From Dehalococcoidia bacterium (GTDB lineage Bacteria; Chloroflexota; Dehalococcoidia; Lucifugimonadales; HRBIN23), in the NCBI GenBank assembly GCA_025060295.1, contig JANXCH010000002.1, forward strand, positions 62,001-126,000: 64,000 bases of DNA. The letters run 5' to 3'. Below the pieces are notes generated by a model. That model worked only from the letters and a program-made list of their open reading frames with translations. It searched no databases and was not told where the DNA came from. Every line of letters starts with the position of its first letter. The stretch's first letter is position 1. The translations under genes were made by a program, and so were the position numbers. Below, piece after piece: positions 41,800 to 50,749 of the stretch.

Positions 41800-43368
41800 A
41801 TGCATGTCGCCGAGTTTCTGACCCTCACGGCCGCCATCGTCCCTGACCGGGAGGCCATCGTCTTTGAGGGCAAGCGTTTCACCTTCGCCAACCTGCAGGA
41901 GCGCGCTAACCGTCTGGCCAGTGCTCTGGCCAGCCTGGGCGTTGGCCGGGGCGACCGCATCGCCACCCTGCAGGTCAACTGCAACGCTCTGGTAGAGACC
42001 GTGTTCGCCGCCGCCAAGTTGGACGCCGTGTTCGTCCCTTTGAACTTCCGCGCCAAGGCCGACGAGATTACCTACATGGTCAATCAGAGCGAACCCAAAG
42101 TGCTCCTGGTGGGGCGTCGGTATTATGACCTGGTCAACGGCATACGCTCCCACCTGCCTTCTGTGAAGCACTACATCGCCCTAGAAGGCCCCTATCAGGA
42201 TTGGCCCCTCTACGACGCTTTGGTGGAGAGCGCTGATCCCCAGGAGTTCTTCCCAAACGGGGGAGATGACGACCTGGTGGTGCTGATGTTTACGGCGGGC
42301 ACTACAGGCACCCCCAAGGGCGTCATGCTGACCCATAACAGTTTCTCCTCCTACATCCTGAACAATGTGGACCCCGCCGACCCGGAGACAACAGAGAAGA
42401 ACATCCTCACGGTGCCGTTGTATCACATCGCGGGCCTGCAGGCGGTGATGGCGGCGGTATATGGGGGGCGTACCCTGGTCATCCAGCGCCAGTTTGAGCC
42501 GGTGGAGTGGATGCAACTGGTGCAACGGGAGCGGGCCGACCGCGCTATGATGGTGCCCACGATGCTCAAGCAGTTGATGGACCACCCCGAATTCCGCAAG
42601 TATGACCTGTCCAGTCTGAAGGTCATCACCTATGGGGCGGCCCCCATGCCCCTGGAGGTCATTAAGCGTGCCCTGCGGGTGTTTCCCCACACCCGCTTCA
42701 TCAACGCCTTCGGCCAGACGGAGACGGCCGCCACCATCACCATGCTTGCCCCTGAAGACCACATCATCCCGCCGGGTCTGCCCCCCGCCGAGGAGGAGAA
42801 GCGCCTGAAGCGCCTGGCGTCCATCGGCAAGCCTTTGCCCGATGTGGAGGTGCGCATTGTGGACGAGAACGGGGAGGAGGTGCCGCCGGGGGTGGTGGGG
42901 GAAATCGTGGCGCGCGGCCCCCGCCTGATGAAGGGCTACTGGAAGCAGGAGGAGGCCACCAAGCAGACCATCCGCGGGGGGTGGCTCTACACCGGCGACC
43001 TGGGCTATCGCGACGAGGAGGGGTATATCTACCTGGCAGGGCGGGCAAAGGACTTCATCAAGCGGGGTGGGGAGATGATCTCCCCCGAGGAAGTGGAGCA
43101 GTGTCTGATGTCCCACCCGGCAGTGGACGATGCGGCGGTGATCGGCGTGCCCGACGTGGACTGGGGGGAGCGGGTGCGGGCCATCGTGGTGCTCAAGCCC
43201 GGGGCGCAGGCAACGGAAGCAGAACTCATCGAGTTCTGCCGCCAGCGCCTTGCCAGTTTCAAGAAGCCCGAATCGGTGGTATTTGTGGACGAGCTGCCCC
43301 GCAACCCGATGGGGAAGGTGCTCAAGCGCGTCCTGCGGGAGCAGTATGGCCAGCCGATTAAAGGGTAG
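41800..43368 (+). CDS. Acyl-CoA synthetase (AMP-forming, FadD-like)
   Basis: 522 aa. P-loop FTAGTTGTPKGVML near residue 165, acyl-site YGAAPMP, FINAFGQTETAA, the adenylate-binding YTGDLGYRDEEGYIYLAGRAKDFIKRGGE, and the catalytic Lys in NPMGKVLKRVL. It activates a carboxylic acid to its CoA thioester through an acyl adenylate. TTTGGAGGTG precedes the ATG. Chain length specificity is not readable. Confidence 0.94.
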   Translation: MHVAEFLTLTAAIVPDREAIVFEGKRFTFANLQERANRLASALASLGVGRGDRIATLQVNCNALVETVFAAAKLDAVFVPLNFRAKADEITYMVNQSEPKVLLVGRRYYDLVNGIRSHLPSVKHYIALEGPYQDWPLYDALVESADPQEFFPNGGDDDLVVLMFTAGTTGTPKGVMLTHNSFSSYILNNVDPADPETTEKNILTVPLYHIAGLQAVMAAVYGGRTLVIQRQFEPVEWMQLVQRERADRAMMVPTMLKQLMDHPEFRKYDLSSLKVITYGAAPMPLEVIKRALRVFPHTRFINAFGQTETAATITMLAPEDHIIPPGLPPAEEEKRLKRLASIGKPLPDVEVRIVDENGEEVPPGVVGEIVARGPRLMKGYWKQEEATKQTIRGGWLYTGDLGYRDEEGYIYLAGRAKDFIKRGGEMISPEEVEQCLMSHPAVDDAAVIGVPDVDWGERVRAIVVLKPGAQATEAELIEFCRQRLASFKKPESVVFVDELPRNPMGKVLKRVLREQYGQPIKG

Positions 43369-43397
43369 GAGGCGCCATTGCTGGGGGTGGGGGGCCT

Positions 43398-43757
43398 ATG
43401 GGCCTTGCGGAGGTTGATGTAACGCTGACCAATCGCTTGGACGGGCAAGGAGTTACCGTGCGTATGTAGGTGAACACGGGCGCAACCTTCCTGGGAGTAC
43501 CCGAGGGCTTGGCCTGCCACTTACGGCTCCCCCGCCGGGGAACCCCAACCACCACTATCGCTCACGGGAAGGTAACTTTTGACCGCTCCCTCGCAACGCT
43601 ACAAGTTCAGGAGAGAACTCCGGACAGCCCTGTTCTCATCAGCCCACTTATTGACAGAGTCTTGCTGGGGGTGCTTACACTAGAGGCGCTGGGCCTCAAG
43701 GTAAATCCCGTGACGGGCACCCGGGAAGATGCAGAGGTGGTGCTGTTGAAGGTTTAG
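43398..43757 (+). pseudogene. Broken retropepsin-like (clan AA) aspartic protease gene
   Basis: From the ATG at 43398: AEVDVTLTNRLDGQGVTVRM, a TAG stop at 43467-43469, then VNTGATFLGVPEGLACHLRLP and, near the end, RVLLGVLTLEALGL. Clan AA proteases have hydrophobic-hydrophobic-DTGA here and a later LLG segment. The codon before the motif is stop and the catalytic Asp is Asn (NTGA), so two independent defects are present. It starts 29 nt after the acyl-CoA synthetase. Confidence 0.7.
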
Positions 43758-43829
43758 CATTTGGGCAGGTAGTATCCCTGCCCAACACAGTGGGTATCGG
43801 TATTATCAGATTGGTAGCGGCGGAAGAAA

Positions 43830-44117
43830 ATGGCGGATTGGCTTATATTTGCAGGCACTTTACTTCTGGCAGTCCAAGTTTGGGTCTGGTTCGGTGGTTT
43901 CGCATTCTTGATGTTTTATCCATTGCACCAGTTAATTGATAGTGTGAATTCGCGTCTGCAAGCACGAAAAGAAGCGTTGAAAACACGCGGCAATAAGTTA
44001 ACTGGGGGAATGTTACAAATTGCCAAAATGTGCTTTATTCTTGCAATAGTGATTGTTCTTCCGGTCGTAATCTTGATGCTTATATTCGCATTGATCGATT
44101 TTCGATCACAGCGTTAG
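43830..44117 (+). CDS. Small membrane protein, 95 aa, AT-rich gene
   Basis: Two strong membrane segments (residues about 6-30 and 66-90) enclose a basic central part, QARKEALKTRGNKL. GGCGGAAG precedes the ATG. Base composition is clearly lower in GC than all neighbouring genes and codons such as TTA and ATA, rare elsewhere in the window, are common. No family recognised. Probably horizontally acquired. Confidence 0.55.
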   Translation: MADWLIFAGTLLLAVQVWVWFGGFAFLMFYPLHQLIDSVNSRLQARKEALKTRGNKLTGGMLQIAKMCFILAIVIVLPVVILMLIFALIDFRSQR

Positions 44118-44152
44118 ACAAGAGACTAACTGAATATACCAATAAACGCTTA

Positions 44153-44359
44153 ATGAAATACCGCAAAAGCCTCACAATAGGCTTTCGTATAGGAGCCAAG
44201 ATGTATCCGACTCCTCGTCGGGCGAAAAGGATCATCGAACGGGGGCTTCCAGAACCATTCTTACAAAGAATACTTGATCAACAGAATATACCTTATAGTG
44301 GCATTATTGGTGTGCTATGCATACTTGTTGGATTTGCCCTTAATCAATTCTCACGCTGA
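44153..44359 (+). CDS. Possible small protein with C-terminal membrane segment, 68 aa
   Basis: MKYRKSLTIGFRIGAKMYP, a basic segment RRAKRIIERGLPEPFLQRIL, and a hydrophobic stretch SGIIGVLCILVGFAL at the end. It shares the AT-rich composition of the gene before it. No good ribosome site is visible, so it may be a fragment. Function unknown. Confidence 0.35.
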   Translation: MKYRKSLTIGFRIGAKMYPTPRRAKRIIERGLPEPFLQRILDQQNIPYSGIIGVLCILVGFALNQFSR

Positions 44360-44383
44360 TATGGCCTGTGGGGAGGTCTCCCC

Positions 44384-45352
44384 CTACACCACCACCCGCA
44401 GGCGCCGCCCCTCTAGCCACGCCCGGATGTTCTCCACCACCATCGCCATCCCTGCCGCCGTCGCCTCGGGCGTCATTCCCCCCGTGTGGGGCGATAGCAC
44501 CACATTGTCCAAGCGGCAGAAGGGATGCTCCGGGGGCAACGGCTCCCGCCCAAACACATCCAGTCCCGCCCCTGCGATGCGCTTCTGCGCTAGCAGGTCG
44601 GCTAGGGCCTCCTCGTCCACCACAGGCCCCCGTGCCGTGTTCACCAGAATGGCCGTGGGCTTCATCATCTCCAGTAGGCGGCGGCTCACCAGCCCCCGGC
44701 TCTCGGGCGACAGGCGCAGGTGCAGGCTCACCGCATCGCTCTGACGGAAGAGGTCCTCCAGCGAGACGAACTCCACACCCAGGCGTTGGGCGCGCTCGGG
44801 TGAGGGGTGGAAGGTCCACGCCACCACCCGCATCCCCAGGGCCTTCCCCAGGGCCGCCACCCGCTCCCCAATAGGCCCCAGCCCCACCACCCCCAGCGTC
44901 TTCCCCGCTAGGAGGGTGCGATAGCCCCGTTCAGCCCACCGCCCCTGGCGAATCAAGCGGTCGTGCACCACTAGCCTATTGGCCACCGCCAAGAGCAAGG
45001 CGATGGCCAGTTCCGCAACGCTATCGGCCGAATAGCCCGGCGTGTTGCTGACCACAATGCCCCGCCGCCGGCACGCCTCCAGGTCAATGTTGTCCACGCC
45101 AATGCCGTACACGGCGATGTGGCGCAGGTGGGGGCACTGGGCCAACACCGCCTCGCTGAACCTGCTGGACGAGCGGATGTTCACGGCCACATGGGCGTCC
45201 CGCAAGCGCTGGGCCAAATCCGCCTCCGAAGGGGGCAGGGTATCGTAGATGATCAGGTGGCCCAGGCGACGCAACTCCGCCTCGGCGGGCGTGCCCCGTA
45301 GGGCGGGCGGGGCATCGTCGGGAACTACTATGCGCACCTTTACCGTTTCCAT
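44384..45352 (-). CDS. D-2-hydroxyacid dehydrogenase (phosphoglycerate dehydrogenase-like)
   Basis: 322 aa from the ATG at 45352, which overlaps the methyltransferase gene by 13 nt. NAD-binding GLGPIGERVAALGKALGM, catalytic Arg in LVNTARGPVVDE, Glu in GAGLDVFGREPLP and His in LSPHTGGMTPEA. It lacks the ACT regulatory domain of full SerA (about 520 aa). It could serve serine synthesis, hydroxypyruvate or glyoxylate reduction. Confidence 0.9.
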   Translation of the reverse strand: METVKVRIVVPDDAPPALRGTPAEAELRRLGHLIIYDTLPPSEADLAQRLRDAHVAVNIRSSSRFSEAVLAQCPHLRHIAVYGIGVDNIDLEACRRRGIVVSNTPGYSADSVAELAIALLLAVANRLVVHDRLIRQGRWAERGYRTLLAGKTLGVVGLGPIGERVAALGKALGMRVVAWTFHPSPERAQRLGVEFVSLEDLFRQSDAVSLHLRLSPESRGLVSRRLLEMMKPTAILVNTARGPVVDEEALADLLAQKRIAGAGLDVFGREPLPPEHPFCRLDNVVLSPHTGGMTPEATAAGMAMVVENIRAWLEGRRLRVVV

Positions 45353-46365
45353 CCCACAATCAGATCTCGCGGGCCGTGCAGAATGCGCACCGTGCAATCG
45401 GTAAAGCCCGCCTCCTCCAGCCACTGCTGGTATTCGCTGGCTGTGTGCTCCTCACCCCCTGTGGACACCAGGTCATGCAGGTTGAGCAACGCCGTCAGCA
45501 GGGGCCCGGTGCGCCCCTCGTCTAGCACCTTCTCGCATACCAGGATGGCACCCCCCGGGGCTAGCACATCATAGCAGTTGCGCAACACCTGGCGGGCCTG
45601 GGACGGGGTCAAATCGTGCAACACCCATCCCAAAGCGACCACATCCGCACCGGATGGCATCGTCTCCTTGCGGAAGAAGTCTCCCTCCACCACGGTTACT
45701 CGCCCCGCCACACCGTGCGCCTCCAGGTTCTCCCGCGCCACGGCCGCCACCAAAGGCTGTTCCAAGACGATAGCCCGCAGATGCGGATAGCGTTGCACAG
45801 CTGCAATGCACAGCGCCCCCGACCCGCCACCCACATCGAGTAACAGGTGGTGGGGAGTGAAGTCGTAGGCTTGCACTATCTCCTGGGCCGTGGGCAAGGT
45901 CAGGGTAATGCCCTGCACGAAGGCTCGCAACCGCTGGGGGTCGGCCGCCAGGGCTTGGAACAGGTCAAAACTGGGGCCGAACACCTGCTTCACGCGCGGG
46001 GTATTCTCTCGGATGGCGTCGGGCAGGTATTCCCATAGGCGCCAGTGCAAGCGGGCCATATGCTCCACCGGCCCTCCCAGGTAGGTGGGACGCCCCTTCA
46101 CAAGGTAGGTGTCAGCCTCCAGGGTGTTGGCATAGCGTCCATTGTCGCGGCGCAGTAACCCCAGGGCCACCAGCGCGTTCAGAAGCCGTTCCAACGCGCG
46201 GGGGTGCAAACGCATCCGATAGGCCAACACCTCGGCGCTGGCCGGCCCTTTGGACAGTTCGTCAAAAATGCCTAACTCCACCCCCGTGAACAGGGTGCGG
46301 GACACCCAGAAGCCGATAAGCATCTGCTGGATGCGGTCGGGCGACGGCAGAGCCTGCTCGGGCAT
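45340..46365 (-). CDS. SAM-dependent O-methyltransferase (hydroxyneurosporene/acetylserotonin type)
   Basis: 341 aa. An N-terminal dimerisation winged helix (IQQMLIGFWVSRTLFTGVELGIFDEL, RALERLLNALVALGLL) precedes a Rossmann domain with LLDVGGGSGALCIAA, GDFFRKETMPSGADV and LGWVLHDL. This is the methyltransferase_2 layout. The natural substrate is unknown. The gene overlaps the dehydrogenase downstream, indicating one transcript, which pheT follows in the same direction. Confidence 0.9.
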   Translation of the reverse strand: MPEQALPSPDRIQQMLIGFWVSRTLFTGVELGIFDELSKGPASAEVLAYRMRLHPRALERLLNALVALGLLRRDNGRYANTLEADTYLVKGRPTYLGGPVEHMARLHWRLWEYLPDAIRENTPRVKQVFGPSFDLFQALAADPQRLRAFVQGITLTLPTAQEIVQAYDFTPHHLLLDVGGGSGALCIAAVQRYPHLRAIVLEQPLVAAVARENLEAHGVAGRVTVVEGDFFRKETMPSGADVVALGWVLHDLTPSQARQVLRNCYDVLAPGGAILVCEKVLDEGRTGPLLTALLNLHDLVSTGGEEHTASEYQQWLEEAGFTDCTVRILHGPRDLIVGWKR

Positions 46366-46376
46366 CCTGATGCTCC

Positions 46377-48776
46377 TTACCCCTCGCGGCGCACCGCCCC
46401 TACCGCTTGGTGGAGGGCCGCCAGCACCTGCTGCAGGGCCTCCTCCACCTCCTCGGCGGTGAGGGTGCGCTGGGGCGACTGGAAGGTGATACGATACGCC
46501 AACGAGCGCTTGCCCGCGGGCACGGGGGGCCCTTCGTACACATCAAACAGCACGCACCCCGCCACTAAGGGGTGGCGCTGGATCACCTCGGCCACCGTGT
46601 GGGCGGGTATGGTGCGATCCACCACCACCGCCAGGTCGCGCCGGGCGCCAGGGTAACGGGGCAGGGGACGATAGCGTCGGGTGGCCGCGGGGAGCACATC
46701 AACCAGGTGATGCAAGGTGATCTCGAACAGGGAGACGGTCTGGCCCCCCAGGTCAAACCGCTCCGCAACCTGGGGATGCACCTCCCCCAGGATGCCCACT
46801 ACCCGCCCTCCTGCGTGTATGTGGGCGCACCGTCCGGGCAGGAAGAAGGCGTCGGATGTCGGGGTGAAGGTGGCGTCGAGGCCCATGGAGGTCAACACCT
46901 CCTCCACAACTCCCTTGGCGTCGTAAAAGCCCAGGCCTCCTTCATCCCTCAGCCAGGCCACGGGGCTACGGGGGCCGGCCATCACCCCGATAATCACCTC
47001 CTGCTCCTGGGGAAGGTCTGCGGGACGGGGAAGGTACACGCGGCCTATCTCGAACAGGCGTAACGGCCCCTCGGCGTGGGGGATATTGTGGGCAAGGGTT
47101 TGCAGGATACTGGGCCGCAGGGTGGTCCGTAGGTATTCCCACTGGGGATTGAGGGGATTGAAGACCCGCAAGGCTTCCGTGGGCGACGCACCCCCCCTCT
47201 CCAGCGCCTCCTTGCTCACCAAGGAGTAGGTGATCACCTCCTGCATCCCGCAGGAGACCAACAGGGCGCGCACCTGCTCCTTGCAAGCCAGCACAGGGTC
47301 CGGGCGATAGGGGGGGATGGGCGTAGACAGGGTCTTGGTGGGGAGGGTATCGTAGCCCAGGATACGGATCACCTCCTCCACCAGGTCGTCCTCTATAGTG
47401 ATGTCGCTCCGCCAGAAGGGGGGATGCACCGCCAACGCCTCCCCATTGGCCGAAACAACCTGAAAGCCCAACGACTCCAGAACGGCGCGTGCCTGTGGCA
47501 GGGGCACCTCCATGCCCAATACCTGGCGCAAGCGGCGGGCCGTCAGGAGCAGGGGTGTCTCCTCCCTACGCCCCGGCCAGGCATCGGCGATGCCGGGGGC
47601 CGCTGTGCCTCCCGCCACCTGGAGTAGTAACTGCACTGCCCTGCGGAGGGCGACAGGAGGCAGGTGGGGGCGTAGGCCTTTTTCGAAGCGTGTGGAGGCT
47701 TCGGTGCGCACCTTCAGGGCCTGGGCAGTGCGACGGGTGTTGAAGGGTTCAAAAGCGGCGGATTCCAACAGGACAGTAGTGGTGCGCTCGGTTACCTCAC
47801 TGTTGGCCCCCCCCATGATCCCCGCCAGGGCAATAGCCCGCTGGGCATCGGCGATGACCAGCATGGGGGGGGCAAGGCGTCGCTCCTGCCCGTCCAGGGT
47901 TACCAGCGTCTCCCCCGGGCGGGCCTGACGCACGATGATGGTGCTCTGGGCCAAAGTGTCATAGTCAAAGGCGTGGAGGGGTTGGCCGTATTCCAGCATC
48001 ACATAGTTGGTGATGTCCACCACATTGTTGATGGGGCGCATGCCGGCGCGGTGGAGGCGTTCCTGGAGCCAGCGGGGGGACGGCCCCACACGTACCCCCC
48101 GCACCAGGGCCGCCGTGTAGCGGGGGCACAGGGTGGAGTCCCAGACCTCGACGCGCACCAGGCGTTGGAGAGGTTCTCCACTCGTGGGAAAGGCCAGGTC
48201 AGGCATGCGCACCCGTTGGCCTGTAAGGGCCCCCACTTCCCATGCCACCCCTAAGATGGACATGGCGTCGGGGCGATTGGTGGTAACCTCAATCTCCAAG
48301 ACGGTGTCGCCCAAGGCCTCGGCCAGGGGGGTGCCTACGGGGAGGTCCTCGGGGAGCACCAGGATGCCCGTGTGGTCGTCTCCCAATCCCAGTTCCCGTT
48401 CGGAGCAGATCATCCCCTCAGAAAGGACGCCCCGAATGCGGGCGGGGCGAAGGGTCTCCACCTTACCCGTGCGGGGGTCCAACAGGCGTGCCCCCACCTT
48501 GGCGAAGGCGATCTTCTGCCCTTCGGCCACGTTGGGGGCTCCGCACACCACTGTCCAGCGCTCGCTGCCCAGGTCCACCTCACAGAGGCGCAGGCGGTCG
48601 GCGTTGGGATGGGGCAGCACCCGCCGCACCAGACCGACGAACACCTGCTCCCATTCCCTGCCCAGGTGCTCGATCTCCCCTACCTCCAATCCCGCCATAG
48701 TGAGACGATGGGCCAACTCCTTTGGGGCAAGGGTCAGGGGCACGAACTCCTTCAGCCAGGAGAGGGGAATGCGCAT
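46377..48776 (-). CDS. pheT: Phenylalanine-tRNA ligase beta subunit
   Basis: 799 aa, full length. It starts MRIPLSWLKEFVPL, followed by the tRNA-binding OB domain (VGLVRRVLPHPNADRLRLCEVD), the B3/4 editing domain, B5 (LGMEVPLPQARAVLESLGF), the catalytic-like core and a C-terminal anticodon-binding FDX-ACB domain (YRPLPRYPGARRDLAVVVD). It forms a heterotetramer with PheS. Unusually, pheS is not upstream; pncA is. Confidence 0.96.
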   Translation of the reverse strand: MRIPLSWLKEFVPLTLAPKELAHRLTMAGLEVGEIEHLGREWEQVFVGLVRRVLPHPNADRLRLCEVDLGSERWTVVCGAPNVAEGQKIAFAKVGARLLDPRTGKVETLRPARIRGVLSEGMICSERELGLGDDHTGILVLPEDLPVGTPLAEALGDTVLEIEVTTNRPDAMSILGVAWEVGALTGQRVRMPDLAFPTSGEPLQRLVRVEVWDSTLCPRYTAALVRGVRVGPSPRWLQERLHRAGMRPINNVVDITNYVMLEYGQPLHAFDYDTLAQSTIIVRQARPGETLVTLDGQERRLAPPMLVIADAQRAIALAGIMGGANSEVTERTTTVLLESAAFEPFNTRRTAQALKVRTEASTRFEKGLRPHLPPVALRRAVQLLLQVAGGTAAPGIADAWPGRREETPLLLTARRLRQVLGMEVPLPQARAVLESLGFQVVSANGEALAVHPPFWRSDITIEDDLVEEVIRILGYDTLPTKTLSTPIPPYRPDPVLACKEQVRALLVSCGMQEVITYSLVSKEALERGGASPTEALRVFNPLNPQWEYLRTTLRPSILQTLAHNIPHAEGPLRLFEIGRVYLPRPADLPQEQEVIIGVMAGPRSPVAWLRDEGGLGFYDAKGVVEEVLTSMGLDATFTPTSDAFFLPGRCAHIHAGGRVVGILGEVHPQVAERFDLGGQTVSLFEITLHHLVDVLPAATRRYRPLPRYPGARRDLAVVVDRTIPAHTVAEVIQRHPLVAGCVLFDVYEGPPVPAGKRSLAYRITFQSPQRTLTAEEVEEALQQVLAALHQAVGAVRREG

Positions 48777-48840
48777 CTAGTGCTGTCTGCTCCTTGGGTG
48801 TGGTGTGCTGGGCAATGCTAGTGAGCGGTGCACAGATTTT

Positions 48841-48846
48841 ATTATA
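48841..48846 (-). promoter_or_regulatory. TATAAT -10 element before pheT
   Basis: Minus-strand TATAAT, a perfect -10, 64 nt before the pheT ATG and partly inside the end of pncA. The -35 region is poor. It suggests that pheT has its own promoter, in keeping with its separation from pheS. Confidence 0.45.
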
Positions 48847-49462
48847 CGCCTGAGGGCACCTGGGCACGCTGGCCCAGAGTCGCCAGCACCTCTGCGAAAG
48901 TCGCCACCTTCCCGCCTTGCCGCCGTATCTCGGCGATGGCCCTCTCCGAGTCCCCCGGCTGGAGGTCTACGCCCCGGCTGGCGTCGGCCAGAAGCCACAC
49001 GGCGAAGCCGTGGCGCAGGGCGTCCAGGGCGCTGTGGCGTACGCAGTAGTCCGTAGCCAGGCCCCCGATGAACAGACGCTCCACCCCCAACTCCCGTAGC
49101 ACCTGGATGAAGGGCCTCCCTTGGGGATCAGTGCCCTCAAAAACGCTGTACCCGTGCTGATCGGGTTCCACACCTTTGGAGATGATAATGGCCTCTTTGG
49201 GCAGACGCAACTGGGGATGAAACTCGGCCCCCGGGGTTGCTTGGATACAGTGAATGGGCCAGGGACCTCCAAAGGGCTGAAAATGGCGGCTCACTGCAGG
49301 ATGCCAATCCCGTGAGGCGAAGATGGGCAAGCCCAGGCGTTGGAAGAAGTTTATGTAGGCGTTCAGGACGGGCACAATGACATCGCCAGAGGGCACGGGC
49401 AGTGCTCCCCCCGGGCAGAAGTCGTTCTGCACATCCACCACCAGAAGGGCATCGTGAGGCAT
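48842..49462 (-). CDS. pncA: Nicotinamidase (isochorismatase family)
   Basis: 206 aa from the ATG at 49462 (GGGAGG upstream). LLVVDVQNDFCPGG carries the catalytic Asp, ASRDWHP and SRHF the metal ligands typical of nicotinamidases, ISKGVEPDQHGYSVF the catalytic Lys, and GLATDYCVRHSALDAL the Cys nucleophile. It deamidates nicotinamide to nicotinate for NAD salvage, complementing the de novo nadABC genes at 22-26 kb. Confidence 0.93.
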   Translation of the reverse strand: MPHDALLVVDVQNDFCPGGALPVPSGDVIVPVLNAYINFFQRLGLPIFASRDWHPAVSRHFQPFGGPWPIHCIQATPGAEFHPQLRLPKEAIIISKGVEPDQHGYSVFEGTDPQGRPFIQVLRELGVERLFIGGLATDYCVRHSALDALRHGFAVWLLADASRGVDLQPGDSERAIAEIRRQGGKVATFAEVLATLGQRAQVPSGV

Positions 49463-49483
49463 ACCCACCACCTCCCGTACGGC

Positions 49484-50686
49484 TTATGGCGCCTGCTCGG
49501 GGAGCCAGCCCCAGGGGCGGGGGCCCCAGTCCAGGGGGATAATTTCTCCCGCCCGCACACACAGCACCGGCACCAGGGCCTTCTCCCCCTGCAGCGTTTC
49601 TCCCTTCGTATCGCGGAACAGGAAGCGTCCCGACACGAGGCGCAGCACGGTGATATCGGCCTCCCGCCCTACGGCCAGGCTCCCCACTGGGTCAGCCATG
49701 CCTATAGCCTTGGCGGCGTTGACGGTTACCATCCGCACCACATCCTCCAGGGTGAAGCCCAAGGCCAGGAACTTGGACATCAGTTCCGTCAGGGAACCGA
49801 CAGTGGTGTGCCGGCCGGGCAGGGTCATATCGGTGGAGATGGTATGGGGGATAACCCCCTGGTCCAGCAGGCGGCGGGCGCTGGCGAAAGAGAAGTTCAT
49901 CCGCCCGTGGGCAGTGTCCAGCCAGACGCCGCGGGCGACAGCCTCCGCCACCTCGGGCCAGGCTCTTCCCGTTTCGTCCAGTAAACCCCCGGGGTTGCCT
50001 GTAAAGGCGTGGGTAACGATATCGCCGGGGCGCAAAAGGGTGAGCAGTTGGCGGGTCACCTCGGGGCTCACCTCGCCCCCGGGGTCGCCGATGTGCACCA
50101 TCAGGCGCGTGCCCGTCTCCTGGGCGGCGCGCAAGGCGCGGCGGATGGCCTCGGCTCCCATAGCCGCCACCCCTGGACCCACCAGGCGTAGTTTCACCCC
50201 TTGCACCACCGGCCGCCCGTCCTGAATGGCACGGATGGCCGCATCGGCATCCGCGTCGTCGGGCGAGCGGATTTCGGGCATCTGGGCCAGGCCGGTGCGG
50301 GCGATGTGGGTCAAGGCGAGCACGCGGGTTTTGGCGCGGGGGGCCACCAGGCGCACCAGCCCCGCCACCGTGTGGGAGCCGCCGGAGCCGGCGTCCACCA
50401 CCGTGCACACCCCGCTATGCACCCCCGCAATGTCGGGATCAATCCCGTTGGGTGTCGCCCCGGGGTAGACATGGGTGTGGATGTCGATTAGCCCAGGCAC
50501 CACCAGGCATCCGGTGACCCGAACCACCCGCCGGGCCACCCCCTCGGCGATGTCGGGGGCCAAAGAGGCGATGCGTCCTCCACTGACGGCCAGGTCCAGG
50601 CGCTGGTGGAGGTTCTGGCTGGGGTCCACAACGGTTCCCCCCTTCACCAGTAGGTCATAAAGGGGGACGGCGGGGGCTGTAGTCAT
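49484..50686 (-). CDS. Amidohydrolase / deacetylase-family metallohydrolase
   Basis: 400 aa from the ATG at 50686 (GGGGAGG). LVKGGTVVDPSQNLHQRLDLAV, then the metal site VVPGLIDIHTHVYPG, a likely carboxylated Lys in QGVKLRLVG, His in LMVHIGDPGG and VTHAFTGNPGG, and Asp in TISTDMTLPGR. It matches the dihydroorotase-like EF_0837/adenine-deaminase-type group, which includes D-ornithine/lysine and N-acetyl-amino acid hydrolases. Substrate not readable. Confidence 0.9.
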   Translation of the reverse strand: MTTAPAVPLYDLLVKGGTVVDPSQNLHQRLDLAVSGGRIASLAPDIAEGVARRVVRVTGCLVVPGLIDIHTHVYPGATPNGIDPDIAGVHSGVCTVVDAGSGGSHTVAGLVRLVAPRAKTRVLALTHIARTGLAQMPEIRSPDDADADAAIRAIQDGRPVVQGVKLRLVGPGVAAMGAEAIRRALRAAQETGTRLMVHIGDPGGEVSPEVTRQLLTLLRPGDIVTHAFTGNPGGLLDETGRAWPEVAEAVARGVWLDTAHGRMNFSFASARRLLDQGVIPHTISTDMTLPGRHTTVGSLTELMSKFLALGFTLEDVVRMVTVNAAKAIGMADPVGSLAVGREADITVLRLVSGRFLFRDTKGETLQGEKALVPVLCVRAGEIIPLDWGPRPWGWLPEQAP

Positions 50687-50712
50687 GCACACCTCCCCAG
50701 GGTACTGGGCTT

Positions 50713-50741
50713 ATTGTACTACGACGGTGCCGTGCTGCCCA
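50713..50741 (-). promoter_or_regulatory. Promoter of the amidohydrolase gene
   Basis: Minus strand: TGGGCA (50736-50741), 17-nt spacer, TACAAT (50713-50718), 27 nt before the ATG. Confidence 0.55.
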
Positions 50742-50749
50742 CTGGGCTA

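Noticed and set aside
43467-43469. Pyrrolysine or other recoding of the TAG in the protease-like gene
   Set aside because: No pyrrolysine genes are seen, no recoding structure follows, and the adjacent catalytic Asp is also lost, which favours a pseudogene.
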